The notes under the pieces were generated by a model. That model searched no databases. It saw only the letters and a list, made by a program, of their open reading frames with translations, and was not told where the DNA came from. Source: RYN-133 sp963754285 (lineage in GTDB: Bacteria > Actinomycetota > Actinomycetes > Mycobacteriales > Jatrophihabitantaceae). From it: a DNA stretch of 64,000 bases. Where the stretch lies: the NCBI GenBank assembly GCA_963754285.1, contig CAVWFN010000008.1, positions 248,001-312,000 on the forward strand, in the 5' to 3' direction. A program made the translations under genes and the position numbers. Shown in pieces: positions 1-8,158 of the stretch (positions are counted from its first letter, which is position 1; every line of letters begins with the position of its first letter).

Positions 1-2
1 TC

Positions 3-392
3 AACGAAGGCTTCGCGACGTTCTCGATGTACCTCTGGAACGAGCACACGGGCCACCGCTCGACCTACACGCAGTTCCGCACCTTCTACCGCCAGATCGG
101 CGCGAAGAGCTCGTTCTGGCGACAGTCGATCGCCGATCCCGGTCGCGACCGGATGTTTTCTTCCGCCGTCTACTACCGCGGCGGCATGACTTTGGCCGCG
201 CTACGACACCGCATCGGCGACACGCACTTCTTCGAACTCCTGCGCCGCTGGGTCGCGGCGCACCGGTACGCAAACGCGGACACGAACGAGTTCATCGCGC
301 TCGCCGAGGAAGTCTCGGGTCAGCATCTCGGCGCGTTCTTCCGCACCTGGTTGTGGGATCAGGTCAAGCCGGCCTCGTTCGACGCGACCTAG
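3..392 (+). CDS. M1 family metallopeptidase, C-terminal part (5' truncated by window)
   Basis: The reading frame is open from the window edge, so only the last ~129 residues are present. It begins with NEGFATFSMYLW, which matches the conserved segment after the HExxH zinc motif in M1 (aminopeptidase N-like) enzymes, where the second zinc-binding Glu lies in a W-x-N-E-G-F-A context. The following helical region, with a YYRGGMTLAALRHRIGD stretch and a terminal FFRTWLWDQVKPA, is also typical of the M1 C-terminus. The HExxH motif itself would lie outside the window. The stop overlaps the convergent ssuD stop by four bases. Family assignment is good; substrate is unknown. Confidence 0.85.
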   Translation, partial: NEGFATFSMYLWNEHTGHRSTYTQFRTFYRQIGAKSSFWRQSIADPGRDRMFSSAVYYRGGMTLAALRHRIGDTHFFELLRRWVAAHRYANADTNEFIALAEEVSGQHLGAFFRTWLWDQVKPASFDAT

Positions 393-1573
393 CGCCCGGC
401 CATGGCCGGCAGGAACGGCGAGCTGCTGTTGACCGCCGGTGCGCCATCAGCGCTGCCGAACAGCCCGCGGCGGCGCAGTTCGGGCAGCACACCCTCGCCG
501 AACCAGTACAGCTCCTCCAGGTGCGGGTAGCCGGACAGCACGAACTCGTCGATGCCGATCTCGGCGTACTCGGCGATGCGGTCGGCCACCTCGCGGTGGC
601 TGCCGACCAAGGCGGTGCCGGCGCCGCCCCGCACCAGGCCGACACCGGCCCACAGATTCGGTGCGACCTCGAGCGACCGCGCGTCGCGCCACGATCCGTT
701 CGCCCGGTGCCTCGCGTGCAGATCGCGCATGCGCGATTGACCGGTCGACTCGCTGCGTGCAAGCCCTTCCTGTGCCGCGGCCACCACGTCCTCGCCGAGC
801 GCGTCGACGAGCCGCTCCGCGACGGCCCACGCCGCTTCGGACCGATCGCGCGTGATGACGTGCAGCCGGATGCCGAACCGCACGGTGCGGCCGCGCTCGG
901 CCGCCAGTCCGCGGATCCAGTCGATCTTCTTCGCGACGGCCTCCGGCGGCTCGCCCCAGGTGAGGTACACGTCGCTGTGCGTTGCCGCGACGGGTCCGGC
1001 GGCAGGCGACGAACCGCCGAAGTACAGCGGCGGGACGGGGTCGGGCAGCGTCGGCAGCGCCGCGTCCTCGATGTTCAGGTGCTCGCCGTGGTGCGTGACC
1101 CGCTCCCCTGCCCACAGGCGCCGCACGACCGAGAGGAACTCGTCGCAACGGGCGTACCGCGCGTCCTTGTCCAGGTGATCGCCGTAGGAGCGCTGCTCGT
1201 GCCCCTCGCCACCGGTCACCACGTTCAGCAGCAGCCGCCCGGGGGCGTGCGTGCTGAACGTGGCCGCCATCTGCGCGGCGAGCGTGGGGCTGATCAGACC
1301 GGGACGGAACGCGATCAGGAACGCGAGCCGCTCGGACTCGCGCGCCACCATCGCGGTGGTGAGCCACGCGTCTTCGCACCACGCGCCGGTCGGGGTCAGC
1401 GCCCCGCGGAACCCGAATTCTTCGGCGGCGCGGGCGATCGAGCCGAGGTAACCGACACTCGCGCGGCGATCACCGCCGGCGACGCCGCGCGGCAGGCCGT
1501 GACCGCCGCCCACGATGAATCGCGAGTCGCCGTAGGTCGGGAGGAACCAGTGGAACGTGAGATCAGAACTCAT
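389..1573 (-). CDS. ssuD: Alkanesulfonate monooxygenase, SsuD-type LLM flavoenzyme
   Basis: This is a 394-residue luciferase-like flavin-dependent monooxygenase, close to the length of SsuD. Family signatures include FHWFLPTYGDSR at the N-terminus, LIAFRPGLISPTLAAQMAAT, GRLLLNVVTGGE and the C-terminal DEFVLSGYPHLEELYWFGEG. SsuD enzymes use FMNH2 and oxygen to cleave alkanesulfonates to aldehyde and sulfite, supplying sulfur. The start ATG follows an AAAGGAC ribosome site. It lies 39 bp downstream of the sfnB-like gene on the same strand, so the two probably form a sulfur-scavenging operon. No flavin reductase gene is adjacent. The exact substrate (alkanesulfonate or methanesulfonate) cannot be told from sequence. 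Confidence 0.85.
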   Translation of the reverse strand: MSSDLTFHWFLPTYGDSRFIVGGGHGLPRGVAGGDRRASVGYLGSIARAAEEFGFRGALTPTGAWCEDAWLTTAMVARESERLAFLIAFRPGLISPTLAAQMAATFSTHAPGRLLLNVVTGGEGHEQRSYGDHLDKDARYARCDEFLSVVRRLWAGERVTHHGEHLNIEDAALPTLPDPVPPLYFGGSSPAAGPVAATHSDVYLTWGEPPEAVAKKIDWIRGLAAERGRTVRFGIRLHVITRDRSEAAWAVAERLVDALGEDVVAAAQEGLARSESTGQSRMRDLHARHRANGSWRDARSLEVAPNLWAGVGLVRGGAGTALVGSHREVADRIAEYAEIGIDEFVLSGYPHLEELYWFGEGVLPELRRRGLFGSADGAPAVNSSSPFLPAMAGR

Positions 1574-1582
1574 GTCGTCCTT

Positions 1583-1622
1583 TCAGATCAGGTCAGAGCA
1601 GGTCAGATCAGGTCAGAGCAGG
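1583..1622. repeat. Tandem 20-bp repeat between sfnB-like gene and ssuD
   Basis: The stretch is four alternating 10-mers, CAGATCA/GGTCAGAGCA type, making two copies of a 20-bp unit. It spans the stop codon of the sfnB-like gene and most of the spacer to ssuD. Because the unit contains TGA on the minus strand, duplication repeats the stop. Its length could vary by slippage. No function is evident. Confidence 0.7.
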
Positions 1623-2813
1623 CCGTGACGCGGGGGTGCAGTGCGAGACACCGTCCACCGCCCGATGTGCTGGACCTTCCAGCGCGAGGGGTCGTGCAGA
1701 GTGTGGGTACGCGCGTCGCGCCACAGCCGCGACAGGTTCAGACCTTCGGCCGCCGAGCGGGTACCGCTCAGCTCGAACAGCGCGGACGAGGCGGTGACGG
1801 CAGCGCGGGCGCAGGCGACCTTCGCGGCAGCGGTCGCTATCGACGCCTCGGCGACGGAGTCGGCGTTCACCTGCGGTGCGCGCGACGTCGATCTCGCGGG
1901 CCGCCGCGGCGAGCAACGCCTCGGCAGCACGCACCTCGATCTCGAGTTCGCCGGCCTGTTGGATCAGCAGCGGGTCCTCGGCCGCCGCGTCGACGCCGGC
2001 TTCGAACCAGGCGCGCGCCCGTCCGATCTGGGTGGCCGCCTCGGTCACTGCAGCGCGCGCGATGCCGGCGTCGATCGCGGCGTGCAGGATCTGCGCCTGC
2101 GCGCCGTAGGTCGTCGGGTTGTCGAAGATCGGCGTGAACGGCACGACCTCGTCGGCGCGCACCGCGACGTGGTCGAGTCGGACCGTGCCGCTGGCTGTGG
2201 TGCGCTGCCCCATCCCGGTCCAGTCGTCGACGATCTCGACGCCGGGTGTGTCGCTGCGGATGTAGGCGATCGCCTTGCGGGGCAAGCCGTTGGGCAGCAG
2301 CGGTTCGTCCGGCAATGCCGCGCGCACCGCGAGCCAGTCCGCGAACAGCGCGCCGGTCGAGTAGAACTTCTCGCCCTCGAGCACATATCCGTCCGCCGCG
2401 CGGGTCAGCGTGGTCGCGTCCTCGGCGATCGTGCGCGTCGTGCGCTCGGACTGGGCGTTGGCGAACCGCGCGCCGCGCATCGCCTCGGCGAAGTAGCGCT
2501 TGTGCTGCTCGGCGCTGCCCTGCAGCCGAAGAACTTCGAGGAACACGATGTGGCTCTGCGGGATCTGCGCGACGCTCGCATCAGCCGTGGCCAGCAGCCG
2601 GAACACCTCGGTCACCGTTGCCGTCGAGACGGCTGCGCCGCCGTGCTCCGCGGGGACGGTGATCGCCAGCAGCCCTGTTTCGGACAGCTGGGCGAGTTCC
2701 TCGACAGCGAAACGCCGTTCGCGGTCACGGTCGGCGGCCTCGATGGCGAGCTTCTCGGCGAAGTCCCGTGCGGAGGCGAGCGCGTGCTCCTCGGACTCGA
2801 TCCGGATGGCCAT
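1613..2813 (-). pseudogene. SfnB/DszC-like acyl-CoA dehydrogenase family oxidoreductase, frameshifted near 1870
   Basis: The gene encodes an acyl-CoA-dehydrogenase-fold flavoprotein of the SfnB/DszC sulfur-acquisition type, which act on sulfones or thiophenes with reduced flavin. The N-terminal ~310 residues (MAIRIESEEHALASARDF onward, with TVPAEHGGAAVST and EGEKFYSTGALFADW) run in one frame. The expected C-terminus (ALFELSGTRSAAEGLNLSR, then ARTHTLHDPSRWKVQH, ending PPRHGLL) lies in another frame down to 1613. Removing one base of the CC at 1870/1871 restores a continuous protein (ARTA then VNADSVAEAS). It is either an inactivated gene or a sequencing insertion. It is upstream of ssuD and divergent from the oxidase gene. 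Loss of the C-terminal helices would abolish activity if real. Confidence 0.8.
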
Positions 2814-2823
2814 GCCCGAAAGC

Positions 2824-2838
2824 CTATCAATTCGATAG
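2824..2838. promoter_or_regulatory. Candidate operator palindrome CTATC-N5-GATAG between sfnB-like and oxidase genes
   Basis: A perfect 5-bp inverted repeat (CTATC, AATTC spacer, GATAG) sits in the 51-bp divergent spacer, 10 bp before the sfnB-like start. The right half extends to TCGATAGAC (2832-2840), a 9-mer that recurs upstream of the second sulfonate operon at 43533. It could bind a sulfur-responsive repressor or activator; no regulator gene is adjacent. Confidence 0.4.
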
Positions 2839-2864
2839 ACATAGCAGAATGAGAGGATGTCGGC

Positions 2865-4130
2865 GTGGCGACATGGACCAACTGGGCCGGGACGGTGCAC
2901 GCCGAGGTGCAGGTGGCCCGTCCCGACAGCATCGCCGACCTGCAACGCGTGGTCGCAGACGCACCCGGACGCGTGAAGGCGATCGGAGCCGGCCATTCGT
3001 TCACGGCGATCGGCGCCACCGACGGCGTCCAGGTCGTGCCTGACGGGCTGTCCGGCGTCGTCCGCGCCGACGTCGAATCGGGGCTGGTCACGGTGCTCGC
3101 CGGCACCCGGCTGCATGAACTCAACGAGACGCTGTGGCACCTCGGTCTCGCGATGGAGAACCTCGGCGACATCGACGTGCAAACGGTCGCGGGCGCGATC
3201 TCGACCGGGACACACGGCACCGGCGCGCAGCTCGGCGGTCTGGCGACGCAGGTGCGCGGGCTGCAGCTGGTGCTGGCCGACGGCACGCTGTGGGACGCGT
3301 CGCCGGAGCAGGCTGCTGTCGGGCTCGGCGCTCTCGGCGTCGTCACCACAGTCACGCTGCAGTGCGTGCCTGCGTTCGCCCTTGCCGCGAGTGAGAGCCC
3401 GGCGAGCCTGGACGACGTGCTCGCCGATCTCGACACCACCGTCAAGGTGAACGACCACTTCGAGTTCTACTGGTTCCCACACACGCGGCGCGTGCTGACC
3501 AAACGCAACAACCGCGTGCTCCCCGGTACGGAGCTCAAGCCGATCCGTCGCGTGCGCGCTTACGTCGATGACGAATTCCTGTCCAACACCGTGTTCGATG
3601 CGGTCAACCGGGTCACGACCAGGCGTCCTGCGCTCATCCCGCGGGCCAACGCGATCGCGGCTCGCGCCCTCTCGGCACGCGACTACATCGACCGGTCCTA
3701 CCGGGTGTTCGCGTCACCGCGACGAGTCGTCTTCCGGGAAATGGAATACGCCGTCCCGGCTGACGCCGTCCCGTACGTGCTGAGCGAGATCGAGGCCTGG
3801 CTGGCGAAGTCGCGCGAACAGATCGGCTTCCCCGTCGAAGTGCGCTTCGCCGCCGCCGACGGCTGCTGGCTGTCGACCGCGTACGGGCGTGACACGGGCT
3901 ACCTCGCGGTGCACCAGTACCACCGCCGCGATCATGACGCGTACTTCCACGCCGTCGAGGCCATCGCGCGCGAGGTCGACGGTCGTCCGCACTGGGGCAA
4001 GCTGCACTACCGCGACGCAGCCTCGCTGGCCGCGACCTACCCGCGCTTCGCTGACTTCGTAGCCCTGCGCGACCGACTCGACCCCACCCGCAAGTTCGGC
4101 AACGCGTACCTCGAAACCGTGCTCGGCTGA
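2865..4130 (+). CDS. FAD-binding sugar-1,4-lactone oxidase family protein
   Basis: This 421-residue protein has an N-terminal FAD-binding (VAO-type) domain, with VKAIGAGHSFTAIGATDGV and AGAISTGTHGTGAQLGGL, and a C-terminal ALO domain with EVRFAAADGCWLSTAYGRD, HWGKLHYRD and DPTRKFGNAYL. The last two match D-arabinono-1,4-lactone oxidase / L-gulono-1,4-lactone dehydrogenase signatures. Family members oxidise aldonolactones or polyols; the residue that distinguishes oxidases from dehydrogenases was not assigned. The start is GTG at 2865. serC starts 17 bp downstream and may be co-transcribed. Confidence 0.8.
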   Translation: MATWTNWAGTVHAEVQVARPDSIADLQRVVADAPGRVKAIGAGHSFTAIGATDGVQVVPDGLSGVVRADVESGLVTVLAGTRLHELNETLWHLGLAMENLGDIDVQTVAGAISTGTHGTGAQLGGLATQVRGLQLVLADGTLWDASPEQAAVGLGALGVVTTVTLQCVPAFALAASESPASLDDVLADLDTTVKVNDHFEFYWFPHTRRVLTKRNNRVLPGTELKPIRRVRAYVDDEFLSNTVFDAVNRVTTRRPALIPRANAIAARALSARDYIDRSYRVFASPRRVVFREMEYAVPADAVPYVLSEIEAWLAKSREQIGFPVEVRFAAADGCWLSTAYGRDTGYLAVHQYHRRDHDAYFHAVEAIAREVDGRPHWGKLHYRDAASLAATYPRFADFVALRDRLDPTRKFGNAYLETVLG

Positions 4131-4147
4131 ATGGGAGGATCGCGGGC

Positions 4148-5242
4148 GTGACGATCGAGATCCCCGCGAGCCTCAGACCGGCCGACGGACGGTTCGGCTC
4201 GGGGCCGTCGAAGATCCCGGTCGCCGTCGCCGAGCGGCTCGGCTCCGCACCACTCGGAACGAGCCATCGCCAGAAGCCGGTCAAGGATCTCGTCGCTCGC
4301 ATCCGGGCCGGGATCGGCGAGCTGTTCGCGATCCCGGACGGCTGGCAGGTCGTGCTCGGCAACGGCGGCTCGACCGCCTTCTGGGACGTCGCCGCTTTCG
4401 GGCTGATCCGCGATCGCGCCCAACTGCTCGTATGTGGCGAGTTCTCCGCCAAGTTCGCCGCCGTCCACGCCGGCGCGCCGTTTCTCGCCGACCCGTCCGT
4501 GCGCCGGGCCGAGTACGGCAGCGCGCCGCAAGCCGAACTCGAGGCCGGCATCGACGCCTACGCCTGGCCGCACAACGAGACGTCCACCGGCGTGGTGCTG
4601 CCGGTCGACCGCGTCACCGACGACGCGCTCATGCTCGTCGACGCGACCAGCGCAGCCGGCGCGGTCGCGGTCGACATCACCCAGACCGACTGTTACTACT
4701 TCGCGCCGCAGAAGGCCTTCGCCGCCGAAGGCGGGCTGTGGTTGGCAGTGTTGTCACCGGCCGCGCTCGACCGCGTCAAGCAGGTGCGCGCCGAGCGATG
4801 GGCACCGCCCTCGCTCGACCTGAGCATCGCGATTGCGAACAGCGCCAACGACCAGACCTACAACACGCCGGCGATCGCCTCGCTGTGGCTGCTCGCGGAG
4901 CAGGTCGAGTGGTTGCTCGGCGAAGGCGGGCTGGCCTGGGCCGCAGCGCGGACCTCCGACTCGGCGGACCGGCTCTACACGTGGGCCGAGAAAACCGAGT
5001 TCACCACCCCGTTCGTCGCCGATCCCGCGCTGCGCAGCCCGGTGGTCGGGACGATCGATTTCGACGAGGCGGTCGATGCGAAGGCCGTTGCCGCCACCCT
5101 GCGCGCCAACGGCATCGTCGACACCGAGCCCTACCGCGGCCTCGGTCGCAACCAACTGCGAATCGGCATGTACCCGGCGGTCGATCCCGACGATGTGAGC
5201 GCTCTGACCGCCTGCGTCGACTACGTCGTCGACCGGCTCTAG
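4148..5242 (+). CDS. serC: Phosphoserine aminotransferase
   Basis: A class-V PLP aminotransferase of 364 residues in the actinobacterial SerC subfamily. It converts 3-phosphohydroxypyruvate and glutamate to 3-phosphoserine in serine biosynthesis. Visible signatures are RFGSGPSKIP at the N-terminus, GTSHRQKPVKDLV, LGNGGSTAFWD near residue 75, NETSTGVVLPV, and the PLP lysine in YYFAPQKAFAAEGGLW near residue 190. The GTG start follows GGGAGGATCGCGG. It is 17 bp after the oxidase gene. Confidence 0.92.
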   Translation: MTIEIPASLRPADGRFGSGPSKIPVAVAERLGSAPLGTSHRQKPVKDLVARIRAGIGELFAIPDGWQVVLGNGGSTAFWDVAAFGLIRDRAQLLVCGEFSAKFAAVHAGAPFLADPSVRRAEYGSAPQAELEAGIDAYAWPHNETSTGVVLPVDRVTDDALMLVDATSAAGAVAVDITQTDCYYFAPQKAFAAEGGLWLAVLSPAALDRVKQVRAERWAPPSLDLSIAIANSANDQTYNTPAIASLWLLAEQVEWLLGEGGLAWAAARTSDSADRLYTWAEKTEFTTPFVADPALRSPVVGTIDFDEAVDAKAVAATLRANGIVDTEPYRGLGRNQLRIGMYPAVDPDDVSALTACVDYVVDRL

Positions 5243-5298
5243 CGCAGCGACGGCGTGTGCTCCCGACGAATGCGCGGGGACGCACATATCGTCTGGCC

Positions 5299-6309
5299 AT
5301 GCGAACGCTGCACCTCGTCGATGCCGATGCCGAGGCCGGTCATGTCGTGCTCGAGACGACCGACGGGCAGGAAAAGTTCGAACTGCCGATCGACCAGGCT
5401 CTGCGCGCGGCGCTGACCACTGATGTCGAGGCTGGTCCGGCCGGTCCGGCCAAGCCCACGCCGCGGGTCGCCACGCCCTCCGAGCCGCGCATCACGCCCC
5501 GCGAGATCCAGATGAAGGTTCGCGGCGGCGACTCCCCCGAGGCAATCGCCGAGGCGTATGGAGCCGACCCCGACTGGGTGCTGCGCTTCGCGGGGCCGGT
5601 CGTCGCCGAACGGTCGCGGATGGCTGACGAGGCACGCCGGGCCAAGGCGCGCCGCTCGACCACCGAGGGCCAGACCGTCGTGTTCGGCGAGGCCGTCGAC
5701 GAGCGGTTCGCACAGCACGGCATCGATCCGCACAGCGTGCGTTGGGACTCTCACCGCCGCGAGGACGGGCAGTGGGTGCTGTCGGCACACTGGGTCGGCG
5801 GCCAGGCCGATCGGCGTGCCGACTGGACCTTCCACCTGTCCGGCCGCACGGTCGCCCCGCTCGACGACACCGCGGCTGATCTGCTCAGCGACCGTCCGAT
5901 CCGCGCGATCCTCGCCCCTGAGCCGAGCGATCTCGAGACGACCTCGCCGAACCTCGCGCTGGCCCCGCCGTTGGCGCCCGGACTGGTCGCGTTCCCAGCC
6001 CTGCCCGACGCGCTGACCGGTCCCCTGCCGGCCGGCGAAGAGGTCTTCGATCAGGACCGGGTCGACCCCGCCGCCGAGACGGCACAGCTGGACCTGCCGG
6101 CCTTCGACCAGGCCGCGTTCGACCGCGCGGCCTTCGAAGAGCCACACCTGCCGCTGCACGTACCGGACATCCCGAAGGCCCGTGAGCGCAAGGTCACCGA
6201 CCTCGGCGTCGCGCGCCGTGACGACGAGTCCGACGACGACAAGGCCGCGCGCGCGTCGATCCCGTCGTGGGACGACATCCTGCTCGGCGTGCGCCGCAAG
6301 CGCGACTGA
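5299..6309 (+). CDS. sepH: Septation protein SepH (DUF3071)
   Basis: The 336-residue protein has the SepH layout. An N-terminal DUF3071 domain begins MRTLHLVDADAEAGHVVL and contains a helix-turn-helix-like segment ITPREIQMKVRGGDSPEAIA near residues 75-95. A long acidic, low-complexity linker follows, and the end carries the conserved ASIPSWDDILLGVRRKRD. SepH binds FtsZ and promotes Z-ring assembly in actinobacteria. The ATG at 5299 is chosen because upstream in-frame sequence overlaps serC and is not SepH-like. Neighbouring serC and the downstream exporter are not functionally linked in an obvious way. Confidence 0.92.
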   Translation: MRTLHLVDADAEAGHVVLETTDGQEKFELPIDQALRAALTTDVEAGPAGPAKPTPRVATPSEPRITPREIQMKVRGGDSPEAIAEAYGADPDWVLRFAGPVVAERSRMADEARRAKARRSTTEGQTVVFGEAVDERFAQHGIDPHSVRWDSHRREDGQWVLSAHWVGGQADRRADWTFHLSGRTVAPLDDTAADLLSDRPIRAILAPEPSDLETTSPNLALAPPLAPGLVAFPALPDALTGPLPAGEEVFDQDRVDPAAETAQLDLPAFDQAAFDRAAFEEPHLPLHVPDIPKARERKVTDLGVARRDDESDDDKAARASIPSWDDILLGVRRKRD

Positions 6310-6370
6310 CGAGGGGCGGATCGGGAAACTCGGTCGCCCCTGTCGGAGGCGCGTCGTAGCGTAGATCGAC

Positions 6371-8158
6371 GTGACCGACCTCGCCGAGACTGCCGCACCC
6401 GGCGAGCAGAAGGACTCCGAACACCCGATCCAGTCGTTGCTGCGACTGCGCCGGTGGACGCGCATCTACCGCCGTCCGATCACGGCGATGTTCGTGTTCT
6501 CCTTGATCGGGATGCTGTGCCAATCGCTGGTCCCGCTCGTGGTCGGCGCGGTCGTCGACGGTCCGATCCGCCGTCACGACACGGCCGGGCTGTGGCCGCT
6601 GGTCGGGCTCACACTCGTGCTCGGGATCGCCGAGGCGGTCTGCTTCCTCTTGCGTCGCCTCGCCATGGCCAGGGCCGCGATCGACATCGAGAGCGACATC
6701 CGGCGCGACCTGTTCGCACACCTGCAGCGACTGCCGGTGGCCTTCCACGACCGCTGGCCGTCGGGTCAACTGCTGTCTCGCCTGACGACCGACCTGTCGA
6801 CGTTGCGGCGCTTCGTCGGATTCGCGTTCGTGTTCCTGGTCGTGAACACGACGATCACGCTGGTCGTGCTCGGCCTGCTGATCAACATCAACGTCCCGCT
6901 CGGCCTGTTCGTCCTGGTCGCGATGACACCGCTCGTGCTGACGACGCGCCGCTTCGAGCTGCGCTACAGCCGCGAGGCGCGACGGGCCCAAGACCTCACC
7001 GGCGACCTCGCCACCTCCGTCGAAGAGTCGGCACTCGGCATCCGGGTGATCAAGTCCTACGGCCGCCGTCCGCACATGCTCGCGATGTTCACCCGCGACG
7101 CGCAGCGGCTGCGCGGCGCCGAGCTGAGCAAGATCCGCACGCTCGGCTGGTTCTGGGCCGTGCTCGAAGGCACTCCGCAGCTGATCCTCGCCGGTGTCGC
7201 CTGGGGCGGCGTGGTGGCCGTCGCGCACCACTCGATGACCCTGGGTCAGCTGGTCGCGTTCCTGACGCTGTACCTGCAGCTGATCTGGCCGATCATCAGC
7301 CTGGGCTGGCTGCTGGCGCTCGCGCAGGAATCGGGCACGGCGGCCGTGCGCATCTTCGAGGTGCTCGACACGAAGCCGACGATCCTCGAGCCCGATCACC
7401 CGGTGCCGGCCGAGACCGGCACCTCCTTGGTGTTCGACAACGTCCGGTTCCGCTACGACGACGCGTCCAGAGAGGTGCTGCGCGGCATCGACCTGCACAT
7501 CGAGCCGGGCGAGACGATGGCGCTGGTCGGCGCGGTCGGATGCGGCAAGACCACGCTGACCGCGCTGGTGCCGCGCCTCTATGACGTCACCGGCGGGCGC
7601 ATCCTCATCGGCGGGGTCGACGTGCGCGATCTCCCGCTCGACCAGCTGCGCCATACGGTGACGACCGCGTTCGAAGACGCGACGCTGTTCTCTGCGAGCG
7701 TGCGCGAGAACCTCACCCTCGGTCGGGCCGGCATCAACGAGCACGACGTGGTCGAGGCGCTGGAAGTTGCGCAGGCGGAGTTCGTCTACGACCTGCCGTT
7801 CGGCCTCGACACCCGCATCGGTGAGCAGGGCCTGTCGCTGTCGGGCGGACAGCGGCAACGGCTCGCGCTCGCCCGCGCCGTCGTGGGCCGCCCGCGCGTG
7901 CTCGTGCTCGACGACCCGCTCTCGGCACTCGACGTGCACACCGAGGCCCAGGTCGAGGCGGCGCTGCGGCGCGTGCTCTCGGCCACGACCGCGCTCGTGG
8001 TCGCGCACCGCCCGTCCACGGTGCTGCTCGCCGATCGGGTGGCGCTGCTCGAAGACGGCCGGATCACCGCGGTCGGAACGCACAGCGACCTGCTCGCCAC
8101 CGTCCCCGCCTACCGGCTGCTGCTCGCCCAAGCCAGTGAGCTGGGAGTCTCCTCGTGA
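6371..8158 (+). CDS. ABC exporter half-transporter, first subunit (degenerate Walker B)
   Basis: A 595-residue fusion of an N-terminal six-helix exporter domain and a nucleotide-binding domain. The Walker A GAVGCGKTT lies near residue 388, the signature LSGGQRQR near 489, and Walker B VLVLDDPLSALD near 510. The catalytic glutamate after Walker B is Asp here, as in the non-hydrolysing side of heterodimeric exporters. The next gene starts at the GTG overlapping this stop (GTGA), so the two subunits are translationally coupled and almost certainly form a heterodimer. The substrate (lipid, peptide or drug) cannot be told. GTG start at 6371. Confidence 0.88.
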   Translation: MTDLAETAAPGEQKDSEHPIQSLLRLRRWTRIYRRPITAMFVFSLIGMLCQSLVPLVVGAVVDGPIRRHDTAGLWPLVGLTLVLGIAEAVCFLLRRLAMARAAIDIESDIRRDLFAHLQRLPVAFHDRWPSGQLLSRLTTDLSTLRRFVGFAFVFLVVNTTITLVVLGLLININVPLGLFVLVAMTPLVLTTRRFELRYSREARRAQDLTGDLATSVEESALGIRVIKSYGRRPHMLAMFTRDAQRLRGAELSKIRTLGWFWAVLEGTPQLILAGVAWGGVVAVAHHSMTLGQLVAFLTLYLQLIWPIISLGWLLALAQESGTAAVRIFEVLDTKPTILEPDHPVPAETGTSLVFDNVRFRYDDASREVLRGIDLHIEPGETMALVGAVGCGKTTLTALVPRLYDVTGGRILIGGVDVRDLPLDQLRHTVTTAFEDATLFSASVRENLTLGRAGINEHDVVEALEVAQAEFVYDLPFGLDTRIGEQGLSLSGGQRQRLALARAVVGRPRVLVLDDPLSALDVHTEAQVEAALRRVLSATTALVVAHRPSTVLLADRVALLEDGRITAVGTHSDLLATVPAYRLLLAQASELGVSS

